Shown piece by piece: positions 9,682-18,708 of a stretch of DNA of 64,000 bases (the stretch's first letter is position 1; each line of letters opens with the position of its first letter). Below the pieces are notes generated by a model, which made no database searches, was not told the origin of the DNA, and worked only from the letters and a program-made list of their open reading frames with translations. Position numbers and translations under genes: made by a program. The stretch lies in the NCBI GenBank assembly GCA_046498385.1, contig JAWOAU010000011.1:1-64000 (forward strand). Direction: 5' to 3'. This DNA comes from Halarchaeoplasma sp046498385. Its GTDB lineage: Archaea; Thermoplasmatota; Thermoplasmata; Halarchaeoplasmatales; Halarchaeoplasmataceae.

Positions 9682-12600
9682 TCAACCTTCTTCTATAGAG
9701 CTACCGCTCACGATAACGTTATCAACGTAGAAACCGGCATCCTCCCCGGGATCATCGTAGTGATTGTAACTACCGGTGGTTGTGATCATCCTGAATCGTA
9801 TGCGGATAACTTCACCTCTGAAGTCAGATAGATCCGTCTCCAACCTAGCTAGAGACTCGGCAGAGGTCCATCCGTGACCTATGTCTGTTCCCTGATATCC
9901 ATCACCGCCGCCGGAAACACCCCATGAAGTTCTAACACCCAAGTTGATGGCCTGCCACGTCCGTCCGCCGTCGGTGGTGATCTCCACCCGAAATCCGTCC
10001 GGTGGTGCGCCGGATTGAATATTGAAATTGAACTTAAAGTACGCGCTAAGTGTTGCATTTCGTGCGTTTGTCAGGTCTATGGAGGTGGTTATCAAGCTGT
10101 TGTCTATTCCGCTCTTCAGGTAATCTCCGTCGGGATCGGTAGGATGAGCGTTGCGCCACGCGGTGGTCGGATTTCCGTCCCAACCGGTGACCTCTTCCGT
10201 TCTCCAGACGTCCCGATGAGAATCAGTCAGATCATTATCGCCTCTGCTCACCACCATCCGTACGTCATCCAGGTACCAACCGTAACCTGTACCACCACCG
10301 TACTGGGTGTAGTTGAACATTATCCTTACATCGTCCTCATAACCCTCGGGAACGTACCGCAGCACGTTTATCTGTACCCTGTCCCAGCCGAAGGCTCCCC
10401 CACCGCTGGTACCACTCCACGCGAAGTTGATATCATTCCCGAAGCTGTCCGTTCTTGTAACATCCATGTCAAGATTACTGGTGTAGGCCCCTTCCGTTGG
10501 TATTGCGTAGGTCCATGCGTAACCGTGTTCGTCCACCCAATCTGCATCGAGATCCTCATCGGCCATCACGCCTACCATCACGAAACCACCATTGGTACCG
10601 GTAACCATTCTGTACTTCGAGCGGAAGACGAGTCCAGCTTGCTGGTAATCCTGGAGGCTGAAGGATGGTGTGATCGCGGTTTTGTTGGTATTTTGCTCTC
10701 CAGGTTCACCGGGGTCGAGGTCATCGGGATCCTCTCCCTCAGCAACAGTGGTGAATGACCATGTTGCGGATTCATTCGTCATTGTTCCATCAAATGCTAT
10801 TGCATACCATGAGTATTCAACTTCATATTCAAGACCGTACCATCTAACCCCCGGGGTTCTAGTTCCACTGGGAACATCAAGATCGAAACCGATCAAATTG
10901 TCGTTGGATGCATCAAAGAATGCCACATCCATTGCTTTATCATCCGGGTGGGACACATATACACTCAGACTCGGTGTTGTGCTAACTGATGTTGCCCCGT
11001 CGGTGGGGTTTGGGTTTGTAGGTGAATCCGGAGGGTTTATTGCGGAATCCGAATGGGTAAACCCTTCTATACGAGAATTGTGATCTTCATCACCCCATGA
11101 GAAATATGAATATGTTCGTGTCCACCAGTATCCGTCCCTCTGTGTATAGTAATAAACAGTCCATTCGTTATCACGTAAGCTAACAGCACCCAGTTGTTCT
11201 GTGGTGAATTCGGCTCTTTGATTCCATGCACCACTTCCAAATCTATCGTAAACCCTCACAACGATGGAATCGGTAGTTGAAATTGAACTGTAAGGAGGTG
11301 TCCATGTTGCAGATTGAATACCCTCGCCGTTTGAACTGCGTGATACTTGAGCAACAGGAGTTCCCGTTGTTATCTCTTCCGTACCACCCATCTCGTCCCG
11401 GGCCCAAACTCTTATGCCCCATGTAACTGCAACATTAGAATCGATATCGTCTCCAACCGTATCAAAATCCAACCCGGGGCCGTCGGATTCCAATCTATAT
11501 GTATCCAAGCCGTTGACATCCCAGGTCGTTGTTTTCATATATCGTGTTTCCGTAGTCTGTGCCCAACTATTTCTTGAAGTATATTCAGTACCAGTATCGT
11601 AGATGGCTATATCGTTGTCGGGAATAGATGTAACATTACCGGCTTCCGCTGACTCCTGAACAACCTCACTGAATATCTGTTGGAATATGCCTCCGAGTTG
11701 ATCTGAATCAGGGGCATAGAAGTAACTCCCGTTGGTTGACTTTGCTATCTGGATTAATTGATATTCGCTCGTGAACGGGTATTCGGATGCAAAGGGAGAC
11801 ATGTAACTGGCATCTCCTGAAGGCAGATACGCACTGGGTGATGTACCCAATGCAACCGTGTACGTTAACATCGGTGCATTCACAAGAGCCAAACGTTCTG
11901 TGGAACGACTACTTGATCTTCTGTATAGGAGTTCTATCCAATCCACACTACCGTCATCCCAACGTAGTACATCATTATTAGATCCACCTTGATCTCGGTA
12001 ATCGAATGCATCATCACCCCATTCGTGACCGCCATCAACTCCCCAGGTATGATCCAAAGGTCCAACCCCTCGAACGCATCCGGGGGCATAAATATTACTT
12101 CCTCTTTCCGGAGGATCATCAGCAAAATGTTCATCATCACCGTCGGTGAATAGTATAGTCGCTTGAACATAGTCTTCATCAGGAATACCGGTTGGTCTTG
12201 GATTGTCAATCACATGGTTCAAGGTATAACCTGATGCATCCCAAAGGGGCGTCCCCCCACTTGCTGTGAAATCGTCTACTCTGGATTTAAAGAAATCCTT
12301 GTTGTCGTCCGTCATGTATCTGAAATCTTCCCATAGGAAGGAGCCATCATCTTTATGATAACTGTCCAAATTAAACAAAGCTACCCGATCGTTCTCATCG
12401 AACATGTCTATCAGATCTTTGGTTGCTATTTTTGCATCCTCGATTTTATCCCCGGACATACTTCCCGTGGTATCTACCATAACGCCCATATCTATCGGTA
12501 ACCTGCCGCCGCTTATCTCTCCGCCGACGGACTCCTTGAGATGATACGAGTACGGGTCGCTGAAGGCGTATTCATCGGTATTATTGATACCCTCGGACAT

Positions 12601-15600
12601 ATCGTTGTCCCAATCATCGATGATTTCGGTGTAAACCGAGTCGTACTCTCCACTGAGATATTCAAGGGGATGCTCTCCGTTGACGTTCATTATGGTGGCT
12701 TCGGTCTCCCAGTTATCCGCCCCGCTCTCCATATCATCCCAGAAGTAGTAGACCGGCGTCTCTATGAGGGCGTGGTTGTTGAAGCCCATGGTATTGTCGC
12801 CGATCTCGTCCACGGTACAGCGGGGGTCCACCAGCACACGTACGGGACGTACCGGACCGGCGAACAGCGGTCTCCACATAACTTCCGCAGTCGCACTGCC
12901 CCCGGAAGGTATGTACATGCTCTCAGAGGCGATGTGGGAGTCTCCGTCCTTGAAGCGGACCAGGGCATCGGAGGGACTGTGTCCTAAGTTCGTTATGGTA
13001 GCACTCAAAAGATAAGAACGGCCGAGCATGGGTTGTTGTTCCTCTACGCTTATGTCCACCGAGGATATCTTGAGTTCAACCCTCTCGTCAACGTTCCCTA
13101 GATGATCGGTGACCATGTATGTTAACTCGGTTTGCACGGGTAAGGAATCCAAGTCGATGTCCTCCTGGAAATCGTCGTACCAATCATCCAGGTAGACAGG
13201 ACCTGTAAGACGGGCAAGGTCCATACCCAGGAAGATCACCTTTGAATCCTCGTAATCGTTTCTCGCACCTATCAGGGCATCCTTCTCATCGTTGTGGTAA
13301 GTGTATGCGAATCCGTGGCCACCGTTCAATACAAAAGTAGTGTGGGATCCATCCTCACCGTCAACACTGTATTCCATACCATGACCCAGTTCGTCGTCTA
13401 TCTCTCCTCTTATCTCGTGAGGTGCATTGGTAACATTTCCAATATCACCTAAATTTCCGCTTATACCCATCACATCGTCTATGAACCCTGAATCAACTTC
13501 CCTAATATGTTCAAGCACGTTATCGCCGCTCAAAAAGAAGCTAGTCCCTTCTTTTTTGTCAAGGAATTCCTTTATACTCTCGAGCACGTCTCCAGATATA
13601 GCCTCTTTTACTTCCCCTGCATCCCAGTACACTGTATTGTAGCGTTTCAGAGTTTCGTTTATGTCTATGGGATCCCCGTTTTCATCTTCTATGCTTTCAT
13701 CTTGGTAAGTGTAAATATTATGTGCGTACCCCAGTTCTTCCAAAGTGCTCTGGAGCGGCGTATCCTCTCCTTCGACCCGGGCATTCACCAGCATCACCGA
13801 GAAGCGCACGTTCACCGTGTAGTCAACGTCGGTGTAGCGTATATCGTTGTTCTCCTGAGTTGTCTCTTCTACACGGTTGTAGGGATCAACGACTACCAGT
13901 ATCTCATGCACGCCAACCGGTTCGGCCGTCCAGTAAAAGGTAACGTCCTTTGTCTCGCCCTCAGTTATGTTAACGTACTTTCTGTAGTCCTCTCCCCTGA
14001 GATAATTACCGTTAACCTTGAGCCGTACTTCCACGTTCGTCATATTTTCCACACCGTTGTTGAGTATGGTCCCGGTTACGTTTACTTCTTGCTGATACAT
14101 GGGATGTATCGGTCCGTAGACCCCGTCGAATTTCTGGTCGATCAGGGCAAGGTCGTTGCCGTGACGTTGGCTGATGTTTCCAAGCCATTCGAGTACCCTG
14201 CCGGCCATCAGTAACCTGCTCCCGGGCTCCACGGACCTGAACATATAGGAGTTGAACATGGTCCTGTTTCTTCCGCCTTCCCAGCTAACACCCAGTCCAC
14301 CTCCTCCGTCACCATCTGTCATTGCAAGTGTCCCTTCATCTATTGCATCGATATATCCCCCTTTCCAGGTTCCGGTTGCGGGATAATGCTGTCCCTCGGT
14401 GAAAGGCGTGTCTATACCGTATATCAGACTTTTAAAGGGTGCATCTGCATTTGCAATATCTATCTCTGCGTGCAGGTTATCTTGGAGCCAACCATCCCAA
14501 CCATTTTCTTGAGCATCGTTCAGGATACCTTCGCCTACGAGCCACAGGAATCCACCTTCTTCGATGAACTTCGCAAGATTCTCCCGGTCAGCTTCAGTGA
14601 GGGTTCTGCGCATCTCTATATTATCTCCTCCTAGGTCCCTCCTGGTCCTACCGGTCATCCATATGACTAGATCCTGTTCTTTCAGCGGAAACTCACCTTC
14701 ATCCCAAAGGGGAGGTGAGTTTGTATATCTATAATCCTGATCTAGGCCGTCCAATGCCCCTTTCATCGCCCTTCCGTCGCTGCCATAGGTCTCTTGAGTA
14801 TCGTCTACCAGTAGTATGATGGGACTTACGAACAATTCACTCCTGTCGATGTTCAAATCCGGACTGGCATCGCTACCGCCGGTTGAAAAGATGTCGTGCA
14901 GTTCGACGGTTATCTCATGTTCACCGCTGCCGTTCACCTGCCAGGTAACCTGTAAGTCCCTGCCACCTCCAGCGGCCACGTGGAGATGCTCTATGAAGCC
15001 TATATTTTCACCGTAGTCCAACTCATCATACACTTCGTGAGGCAGTCTATCGTAAAACGAAATGTTCATCCTGGCGGAGCTCCCGCCGTAGTTCTCTATG
15101 GTGGCCCGGACGGTAACGCTGTCTCTGTTCGTTGGATTCACAGGAATGAACTCCTGTATATTGACACGCAAGTCGGGCTCTTCACCTACGACTCCGGCCC
15201 GGCCCACGTTTAGCGTAATGTACTCAGACCGTGACCAGGCTACGCTATTGTTCATGGTCCCGTTAACCGCCAGCTCTCGAGATATATCTTCGTTTCCCGT
15301 ATGTATGTATATCCGCAGCAAATACGTACCGTTATCCTGTTCTCTAGGCACCGTGAGGGACCCTGAATGGGGGTAAACGAACCGGTTACCTTGTCTGCTC
15401 ATGTTGTACAGATTGGAACCCCATGCACCACCATCCTGGAATCCTTCTATACGTCCAAGGTCGACCATCACGTTATCTTTTATATCGTTCAAATCTCCGC
15501 CATCCCACTCTATATTAGCGTAAAGAGAAACATCTTCTCCTGCATCGACGGCTACATGCCATGGTTGGGGGTACACCACGCCGGCTTCTTTAACATAGGG

Positions 15601-16137
15601 ACGTTCGCCGAGGATACCGCTGATGAATACTTCGCCATCCCACACGATGCCACCGTGGGTTATTATCAATACGGTCAGGCGGTCGACGGAGTTCTCCATC
15701 TCACTCCAGTCTTCATAACTTAGCTTATCAGGTAGTTCGGTCACGTTTAACATAAGATTCCCTCCGATATCCCAGTATTGTTCATCCCTCCCGGTGATCT
15801 CGATTATCTCTTCGTCGTCGAACATGAAGCGGTGACTGCGAACCCTCTCGTCATAGGACACAATATGAAGACTGGATTCACGAATATTTATGGGATGTCC
15901 TCCTTTATGTTCGATGGTTATGGTTCTGATCATCTCTTCATCCACCACCTCCCAACTAAAATTAGCTTCCATGGTCAGATAAGCGGTCCTTTCCGGCGAT
16001 TCCAATCTTGTGACAGCGGCAAAGATAGTGGAAAAGAGCACTACCGTTATAGATAAAACAAGGATGGTGCCTACCACTTCCGACACAGCACTTCCGTCTT
16101 TACTCAGTCTGCGTTTGCAAAAATCATTTCGTTTCAA
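9682..16137 (-). CDS. Giant type IV pilin-like surface protein, paralog of the next gene
   Basis: About 2,151 residues. Like its neighbour it begins with an archaeal type IV pilin signal (RRLSKDGSAVSEVVG plus hydrophobic helix). It continues with Ig/CARDB repeats, two Rossmann-like VDDTQ.../VNAR... segments, a CARDB, a VWA domain near residue 1220, an extra fibronectin-like domain absent from the paralog (~1730-1830), and the same C-terminal module. The VWA metal site reads DTTGS, GGTPLWD, FTDGDD. The frame stays open upstream to 16308, but that would run into the divergent dehydrogenase gene. I chose TTG at 16137, 8 nt after GGGGGT and downstream of the TATA-like box at 16178-16190; TTG at 16152 is the alternative. 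First gene of a two-gene operon. Confidence 0.8.
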   Translation of the reverse strand: MKRNDFCKRRLSKDGSAVSEVVGTILVLSITVVLFSTIFAAVTRLESPERTAYLTMEANFSWEVVDEEMIRTITIEHKGGHPINIRESSLHIVSYDERVRSHRFMFDDEEIIEITGRDEQYWDIGGNLMLNVTELPDKLSYEDWSEMENSVDRLTVLIITHGGIVWDGEVFISGILGERPYVKEAGVVYPQPWHVAVDAGEDVSLYANIEWDGGDLNDIKDNVMVDLGRIEGFQDGGAWGSNLYNMSRQGNRFVYPHSGSLTVPREQDNGTYLLRIYIHTGNEDISRELAVNGTMNNSVAWSRSEYITLNVGRAGVVGEEPDLRVNIQEFIPVNPTNRDSVTVRATIENYGGSSARMNISFYDRLPHEVYDELDYGENIGFIEHLHVAAGGGRDLQVTWQVNGSGEHEITVELHDIFSTGGSDASPDLNIDRSELFVSPIILLVDDTQETYGSDGRAMKGALDGLDQDYRYTNSPPLWDEGEFPLKEQDLVIWMTGRTRRDLGGDNIEMRRTLTEADRENLAKFIEEGGFLWLVGEGILNDAQENGWDGWLQDNLHAEIDIANADAPFKSLIYGIDTPFTEGQHYPATGTWKGGYIDAIDEGTLAMTDGDGGGGLGVSWEGGRNRTMFNSYMFRSVEPGSRLLMAGRVLEWLGNISQRHGNDLALIDQKFDGVYGPIHPMYQQEVNVTGTILNNGVENMTNVEVRLKVNGNYLRGEDYRKYVNITEGETKDVTFYWTAEPVGVHEILVVVDPYNRVEETTQENNDIRYTDVDYTVNVRFSVMLVNARVEGEDTPLQSTLEELGYAHNIYTYQDESIEDENGDPIDINETLKRYNTVYWDAGEVKEAISGDVLESIKEFLDKKEGTSFFLSGDNVLEHIREVDSGFIDDVMGISGNLGDIGNVTNAPHEIRGEIDDELGHGMEYSVDGEDGSHTTFVLNGGHGFAYTYHNDEKDALIGARNDYEDSKVIFLGMDLARLTGPVYLDDWYDDFQEDIDLDSLPVQTELTYMVTDHLGNVDERVELKISSVDISVEEQQPMLGRSYLLSATITNLGHSPSDALVRFKDGDSHIASESMYIPSGGSATAEVMWRPLFAGPVRPVRVLVDPRCTVDEIGDNTMGFNNHALIETPVYYFWDDMESGADNWETEATIMNVNGEHPLEYLSGEYDSVYTEIIDDWDNDMSEGINNTDEYAFSDPYSYHLKESVGGEISGGRLPIDMGVMVDTTGSMSGDKIEDAKIATKDLIDMFDENDRVALFNLDSYHKDDGSFLWEDFRYMTDDNKDFFKSRVDDFTASGGTPLWDASGYTLNHVIDNPRPTGIPDEDYVQATILFTDGDDEHFADDPPERGSNIYAPGCVRGVGPLDHTWGVDGGHEWGDDAFDYRDQGGSNNDVLRWDDGSVDWIELLYRRSSSRSTERLALVNAPMLTYTVALGTSPSAYLPSGDASYMSPFASEYPFTSEYQLIQIAKSTNGSYFYAPDSDQLGGIFQQIFSEVVQESAEAGNVTSIPDNDIAIYDTGTEYTSRNSWAQTTETRYMKTTTWDVNGLDTYRLESDGPGLDFDTVGDDIDSNVAVTWGIRVWARDEMGGTEEITTGTPVAQVSRSSNGEGIQSATWTPPYSSISTTDSIVVRVYDRFGSGAWNQRAEFTTEQLGAVSLRDNEWTVYYYTQRDGYWWTRTYSYFSWGDEDHNSRIEGFTHSDSAINPPDSPTNPNPTDGATSVSTTPSLSVYVSHPDDKAMDVAFFDASNDNLIGFDLDVPSGTRTPGVRWYGLEYEVEYSWYAIAFDGTMTNESATWSFTTVAEGEDPDDLDPGEPGEQNTNKTAITPSFSLQDYQQAGLVFRSKYRMVTGTNGGFVMVGVMADEDLDADWVDEHGYAWTYAIPTEGAYTSNLDMDVTRTDSFGNDINFAWSGTSGGGAFGWDRVQINVLRYVPEGYEDDVRIMFNYTQYGGGTGYGWYLDDVRMVVSRGDNDLTDSHRDVWRTEEVTGWDGNPTTAWRNAHPTDPDGDYLKSGIDNSLITTSIDLTNARNATLSAYFKFNFNIQSGAPPDGFRVEITTDGGRTWQAINLGVRTSWGVSGGGDGYQGTDIGHGWTSAESLARLETDLSDFRGEVIRIRFRMITTTGSYNHYDDPGEDAGFYVDNVIVSGSSIEEG

Positions 16138-16177
16138 TTTTGATACCCCCAAGGTAACACTACAGCAAGTCTTTCTA

Positions 16178-16190
16178 GAATATATAAACG
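16178..16190 (-). promoter_or_regulatory. TATA-like box for the giant surface-protein operon
   Basis: Minus-strand CGTTTATATATTC predicts transcription from about 16158. This leaves a ~20-nt leader carrying the GGGGGT RBS before the TTG start at 16137, and it rules out the longer reading frame beginning at 16308. Confidence 0.5.
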
Positions 16191-16195
16191 TTGTG

Positions 16196-16223
16196 TGGTA
16201 ATCACCATTTTCAGATGGTAATC
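16196..16223. promoter_or_regulatory. Direct repeat TGGTAATC x2, 20-bp period, between divergent promoters
   Basis: TGGTAATC occurs at 16196-16203 and again at 16216-16223, exactly 20 bp apart, which is about two helical turns. Both copies lie between the TATA-like box of the surface-protein operon and that of the dehydrogenase gene. This is a plausible operator for a dimeric regulator acting on either promoter, but two 8-bp copies could arise by chance. Confidence 0.3.
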
Positions 16224-16235
16224 GCACTCGACAAC

Positions 16236-16245
16236 ATTTATATCG
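16236..16245 (+). promoter_or_regulatory. TATA-like box for the Gfo/Idh/MocA gene
   Basis: ATTTATATCG is centred ~36 nt before the ATG at 16277, so a very short leader is predicted. Confidence 0.45.
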
Positions 16246-16276
16246 TGTACCGCACCTAAACCCTCTTTGAAATAAC

Positions 16277-17251
16277 ATGAAAATAGGGGTCGTAGGTGTC
16301 GGGTCCATGGGTCAGAATCACGCCCGTGTCCTTGACCAGATAGGGTATCTTGCAGGTGTTATGGATTCTAAAAAAACCGCAGCCAAAGCCGCGGGTGAAA
16401 AACACAACGTACCGTGGTTCACCGATCTAAAGGGATTCCTGGAAACCGGTATGGACGGGGTAACGGTGGCTACACCTGCACGGACCCATGTGGACGTATG
16501 CGAAGAGATGATCAAAGAGGGGATACCGGTACTGGTGGAAAAGCCCATAGCGCTATCGCTCCCAAAGGCTGAAAGTCTGGTGAAACTGGCAGAGGAACAA
16601 AACGTTGTTCTGGCGGCGGGGATGATAGAAAGACACAACCCGGTGGTATCCTCCGCAAAAAAACTTCTCCAGGACGGAAACGTAGGTGACGTGATAACCA
16701 TCAGCTCCAAGCGGGTGAGCTCCTTTCCCACTCGTGTAGCGGATATGGGTGTGATCCATGATCTCGCCATCCACGACGTGGACGTCATGCGCTACCTCAT
16801 AGGAGAAGAACCGGAAAAGGTATTCGCCTTGGGCGGTCCCGCCAATCAAGGTAAATACGAGGACCACGCCAACATGATGCTGCACTTTCCAGGAGACATA
16901 ACAGGCGTTTTGGAGGTCAACTGGCTCACACCTCATAAGGTGAGAAAACTCTCACTCACCTGTTCCAACGATTTCATCGAGATAGACTACATCGCCCAGT
17001 CCCTTGTGCTCACCTCTTCCAGGCTCATGGAATACGATACCAGCAATCTGTTCGACATACCTCTTGAGCACAACATACGCAAGTACACAGTTAAGCGTCA
17101 GGAACCGCTCATGAAGGAGATGGAGGATTTCGTCGGTGCCGTTAAAAAGAAGCACCCGCCCCTAGTTACCGGTAAGGACGGCTTGTTGAGCATGAAAGTG
17201 GTGGATGCCGCCAGACGCTCCATGGTAGAGGGGAAGGAGGTCTACGTTTGA
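16277..17251 (+). CDS. Gfo/Idh/MocA-family NAD(P)-dependent sugar dehydrogenase
   Basis: A 324-residue oxidoreductase. The N-terminal Rossmann fold has GVGSMGQNH at residues 6-14. The family's catalytic-loop EKP occurs in VLVEKPIAL (~90-98), and the C-terminal half is the alpha/beta domain (VNWLTPHKVR). These enzymes oxidise a hydroxyl of a sugar or nucleotide sugar. The four-nt overlap with a left-handed beta-helix acyltransferase matches the WlbA/WlbB (WbpB/WbpD) arrangement, in which a UDP-sugar is oxidised at C3, aminated and N-acetylated. The aminotransferase of that route is not in this window. Likely cytoplasmic, supplying a modified sugar for surface glycans. Substrate is inferred. 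Confidence 0.85.
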   Translation: MKIGVVGVGSMGQNHARVLDQIGYLAGVMDSKKTAAKAAGEKHNVPWFTDLKGFLETGMDGVTVATPARTHVDVCEEMIKEGIPVLVEKPIALSLPKAESLVKLAEEQNVVLAAGMIERHNPVVSSAKKLLQDGNVGDVITISSKRVSSFPTRVADMGVIHDLAIHDVDVMRYLIGEEPEKVFALGGPANQGKYEDHANMMLHFPGDITGVLEVNWLTPHKVRKLSLTCSNDFIEIDYIAQSLVLTSSRLMEYDTSNLFDIPLEHNIRKYTVKRQEPLMKEMEDFVGAVKKKHPPLVTGKDGLLSMKVVDAARRSMVEGKEVYV

Positions 17252-17829
17252 AAAAGATGGGGCCTATAATAAAGGGGGAAAACGTATACATCTCAGAGAC
17301 CGCCATCCTGGGTCATCCCGGTAAAAAAAACAAGGACCTTTTGATAACCGGAAGGTTCAACGGACTCCGACCGGTTAAAATAAAAGACGACGTACTGTTG
17401 AGAGATCACACCGTTGTCTACGAAGGCGTAAGCTTGGGAACAGGGGTGGAAACCGGCCACCGTGTACTGATAAGGGAGGATACCGATATAGGTGAACACA
17501 CCGTCGTCGGCAGCGGTACTATAATCGAAGCGGGCTGCGAAATAGGAAAAAAAGTGTCCATCCAAAGCTCCGTATATCTAGCCAACGGGACAAAAGTATT
17601 GGACGATGCATTCCTTGGACCTATGGTCTGCTTGATCAACGATAAATACATGGACGGTAGAATCCAACCGTGTACCATCGGCGAAGACGCAAGGATCGGG
17701 GCGGGCTCCACCATATTTCCCGGTGTATCGGTAGGTAAAGGGGCGGTGGTAGGTGCCGACTCTCTGGTAACAAAGGACATACCTAACAACAAAAAAGCCT
17801 TTGGCAGACCTGCAAAGCTCCGGGGTTAG
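17248..17829 (+). CDS. Left-handed beta-helix (hexapeptide) N-acyltransferase
   Basis: 193 residues dominated by imperfect hexapeptide repeats (for example IGEHTVVGSGTIIEAGCEIG, then IGAGSTIFPGVSVGKGAVVGA) that build a left-handed beta-helix. It ends with the usual tail AFGRPAKLRG. The family acetylates amino sugars with acetyl-CoA as a trimer. The overlap with the Gfo/Idh/MocA gene suggests a UDP-3-amino-sugar N-acetyltransferase of the WlbB/WbpD type. The start is TTG at 17248: a strong AAGGAGG sits 7 nt upstream, and the TTG overlaps the previous stop codon. Substrate is inferred from the gene pair only. Confidence 0.85.
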   Translation: MKKMGPIIKGENVYISETAILGHPGKKNKDLLITGRFNGLRPVKIKDDVLLRDHTVVYEGVSLGTGVETGHRVLIREDTDIGEHTVVGSGTIIEAGCEIGKKVSIQSSVYLANGTKVLDDAFLGPMVCLINDKYMDGRIQPCTIGEDARIGAGSTIFPGVSVGKGAVVGADSLVTKDIPNNKKAFGRPAKLRG

Positions 17830-17872
17830 AAAGGTTTATTTTTGCCACCTGCGTTATCGCCTTTGAGATAAA

Positions 17873-18358
17873 ATGACAGATGCACAGAAACTGCTGGAAG
17901 AAGGCGAACGGTTGCTAAATGAATTCGACTTCGAGGGCGCGTATAAAAAATTTGACAAGGCTCTAAAAACAGAAGAGAGTGCCGCCGCTTACTTTGGAAA
18001 AGCGGAGGCAGCCCTCGGCATGCCGGAAGTGGATGCGGAGAATATAATCCAGGACTACGAAAAGGCGATAGAGATACAGGACGACCCGTTTTATCGTCAG
18101 GCGGCTGCCTCTTTTTGTGTAGACGTGGGAAAGTTCGAAAAGGCTGAAAAGCACTATCGAAAGGCGGCGGAACTCGACCCAGATAACCGGGAGAACTACC
18201 TATCCGAGTTTGCGGTGGGGTATCGGTTCAAAGCGCCTATCATGATGCAGAAGTATCTAGCCCAGGGCGGAGAAGACGTGATACTTCGTAAGGCCTTGAA
18301 CTATATGCTCGAGGCCATGGATATAGACCGGGGCAAGGCTCTGGAACTTCTTAAGTGA
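17873..18358 (+). CDS. TPR-repeat protein
   Basis: 161 residues forming about four tetratricopeptide-like helix pairs, with the typical pattern FDFEGAYKKFDKALK near residue 18 and FEKAEKHYRKAAELDPDN near 84-101. No signal peptide or membrane segment is seen, so it is a cytoplasmic scaffold or adaptor. The partner is unknown. The ATG follows a TATA-like AAAGGTTTATTTTTG about 35 nt upstream, so it seems to be transcribed on its own ahead of the TFS gene. Confidence 0.7.
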   Translation: MTDAQKLLEEGERLLNEFDFEGAYKKFDKALKTEESAAAYFGKAEAALGMPEVDAENIIQDYEKAIEIQDDPFYRQAAASFCVDVGKFEKAEKHYRKAAELDPDNRENYLSEFAVGYRFKAPIMMQKYLAQGGEDVILRKALNYMLEAMDIDRGKALELLK

Positions 18359-18404
18359 GCAAGCACAAAATATTTAAGAGTGCGCCTTGAATAGCTGTTT
18401 TAAC

Positions 18405-18707
18405 ATGTTCTGCGAAAAATGCAAATCACTGATGATACCGTCGAAGGGCCTTTGGCAATGTAAAAGATGTTCTCACGAGAAAAAGGTCAACAAGAACGAC
18501 AAGCAGGTTATCACTACCAAAAGAGAAGAACGTGAAACGGTCGTCATAGATCAGGAGGTAGATACTCTCCCCAAGACCAAGGCCCGCTGTGAAAAATGCG
18601 ATAACAATGAAGCTTTCTGGCGTCTTCAGCAGACCCGGGCTGCGGACGAACCCGAAACGCGCATATACAGGTGTACCAAGTGTGGTCACACGTGGAGGGA
18701 GTATTGA
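18405..18707 (+). CDS. tfs: Transcription factor S (TFIIS/RpoM-like cleavage factor)
   Basis: 100 residues with two zinc ribbons. The N-terminal one has CEKC (residues 3-6) and CKRC (~20-23); the C-terminal one has CEKC (~64-67) and CTKCG near the end. The C-terminal ribbon contains QQTRAADEPETR, the family's acidic hairpin that enters the RNA polymerase funnel and promotes cleavage of backtracked transcripts. A TTG at 18387 would add six residues. The ATG at 18405 gives the normal family N-terminus and lies ~30 nt after a TATA-like AATATTTAAG. The GNAT gene follows after 1 nt. Confidence 0.92.
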   Translation: MFCEKCKSLMIPSKGLWQCKRCSHEKKVNKNDKQVITTKREERETVVIDQEVDTLPKTKARCEKCDNNEAFWRLQQTRAADEPETRIYRCTKCGHTWREY

Positions 18708-18708
18708 A

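Noticed and set aside
16138..16308. N-terminal extension of the giant surface protein up to 16308
   Set aside because: It would overlap the divergent dehydrogenase start, precede the TATA-like box and place 57 residues before a canonical pilin signal.
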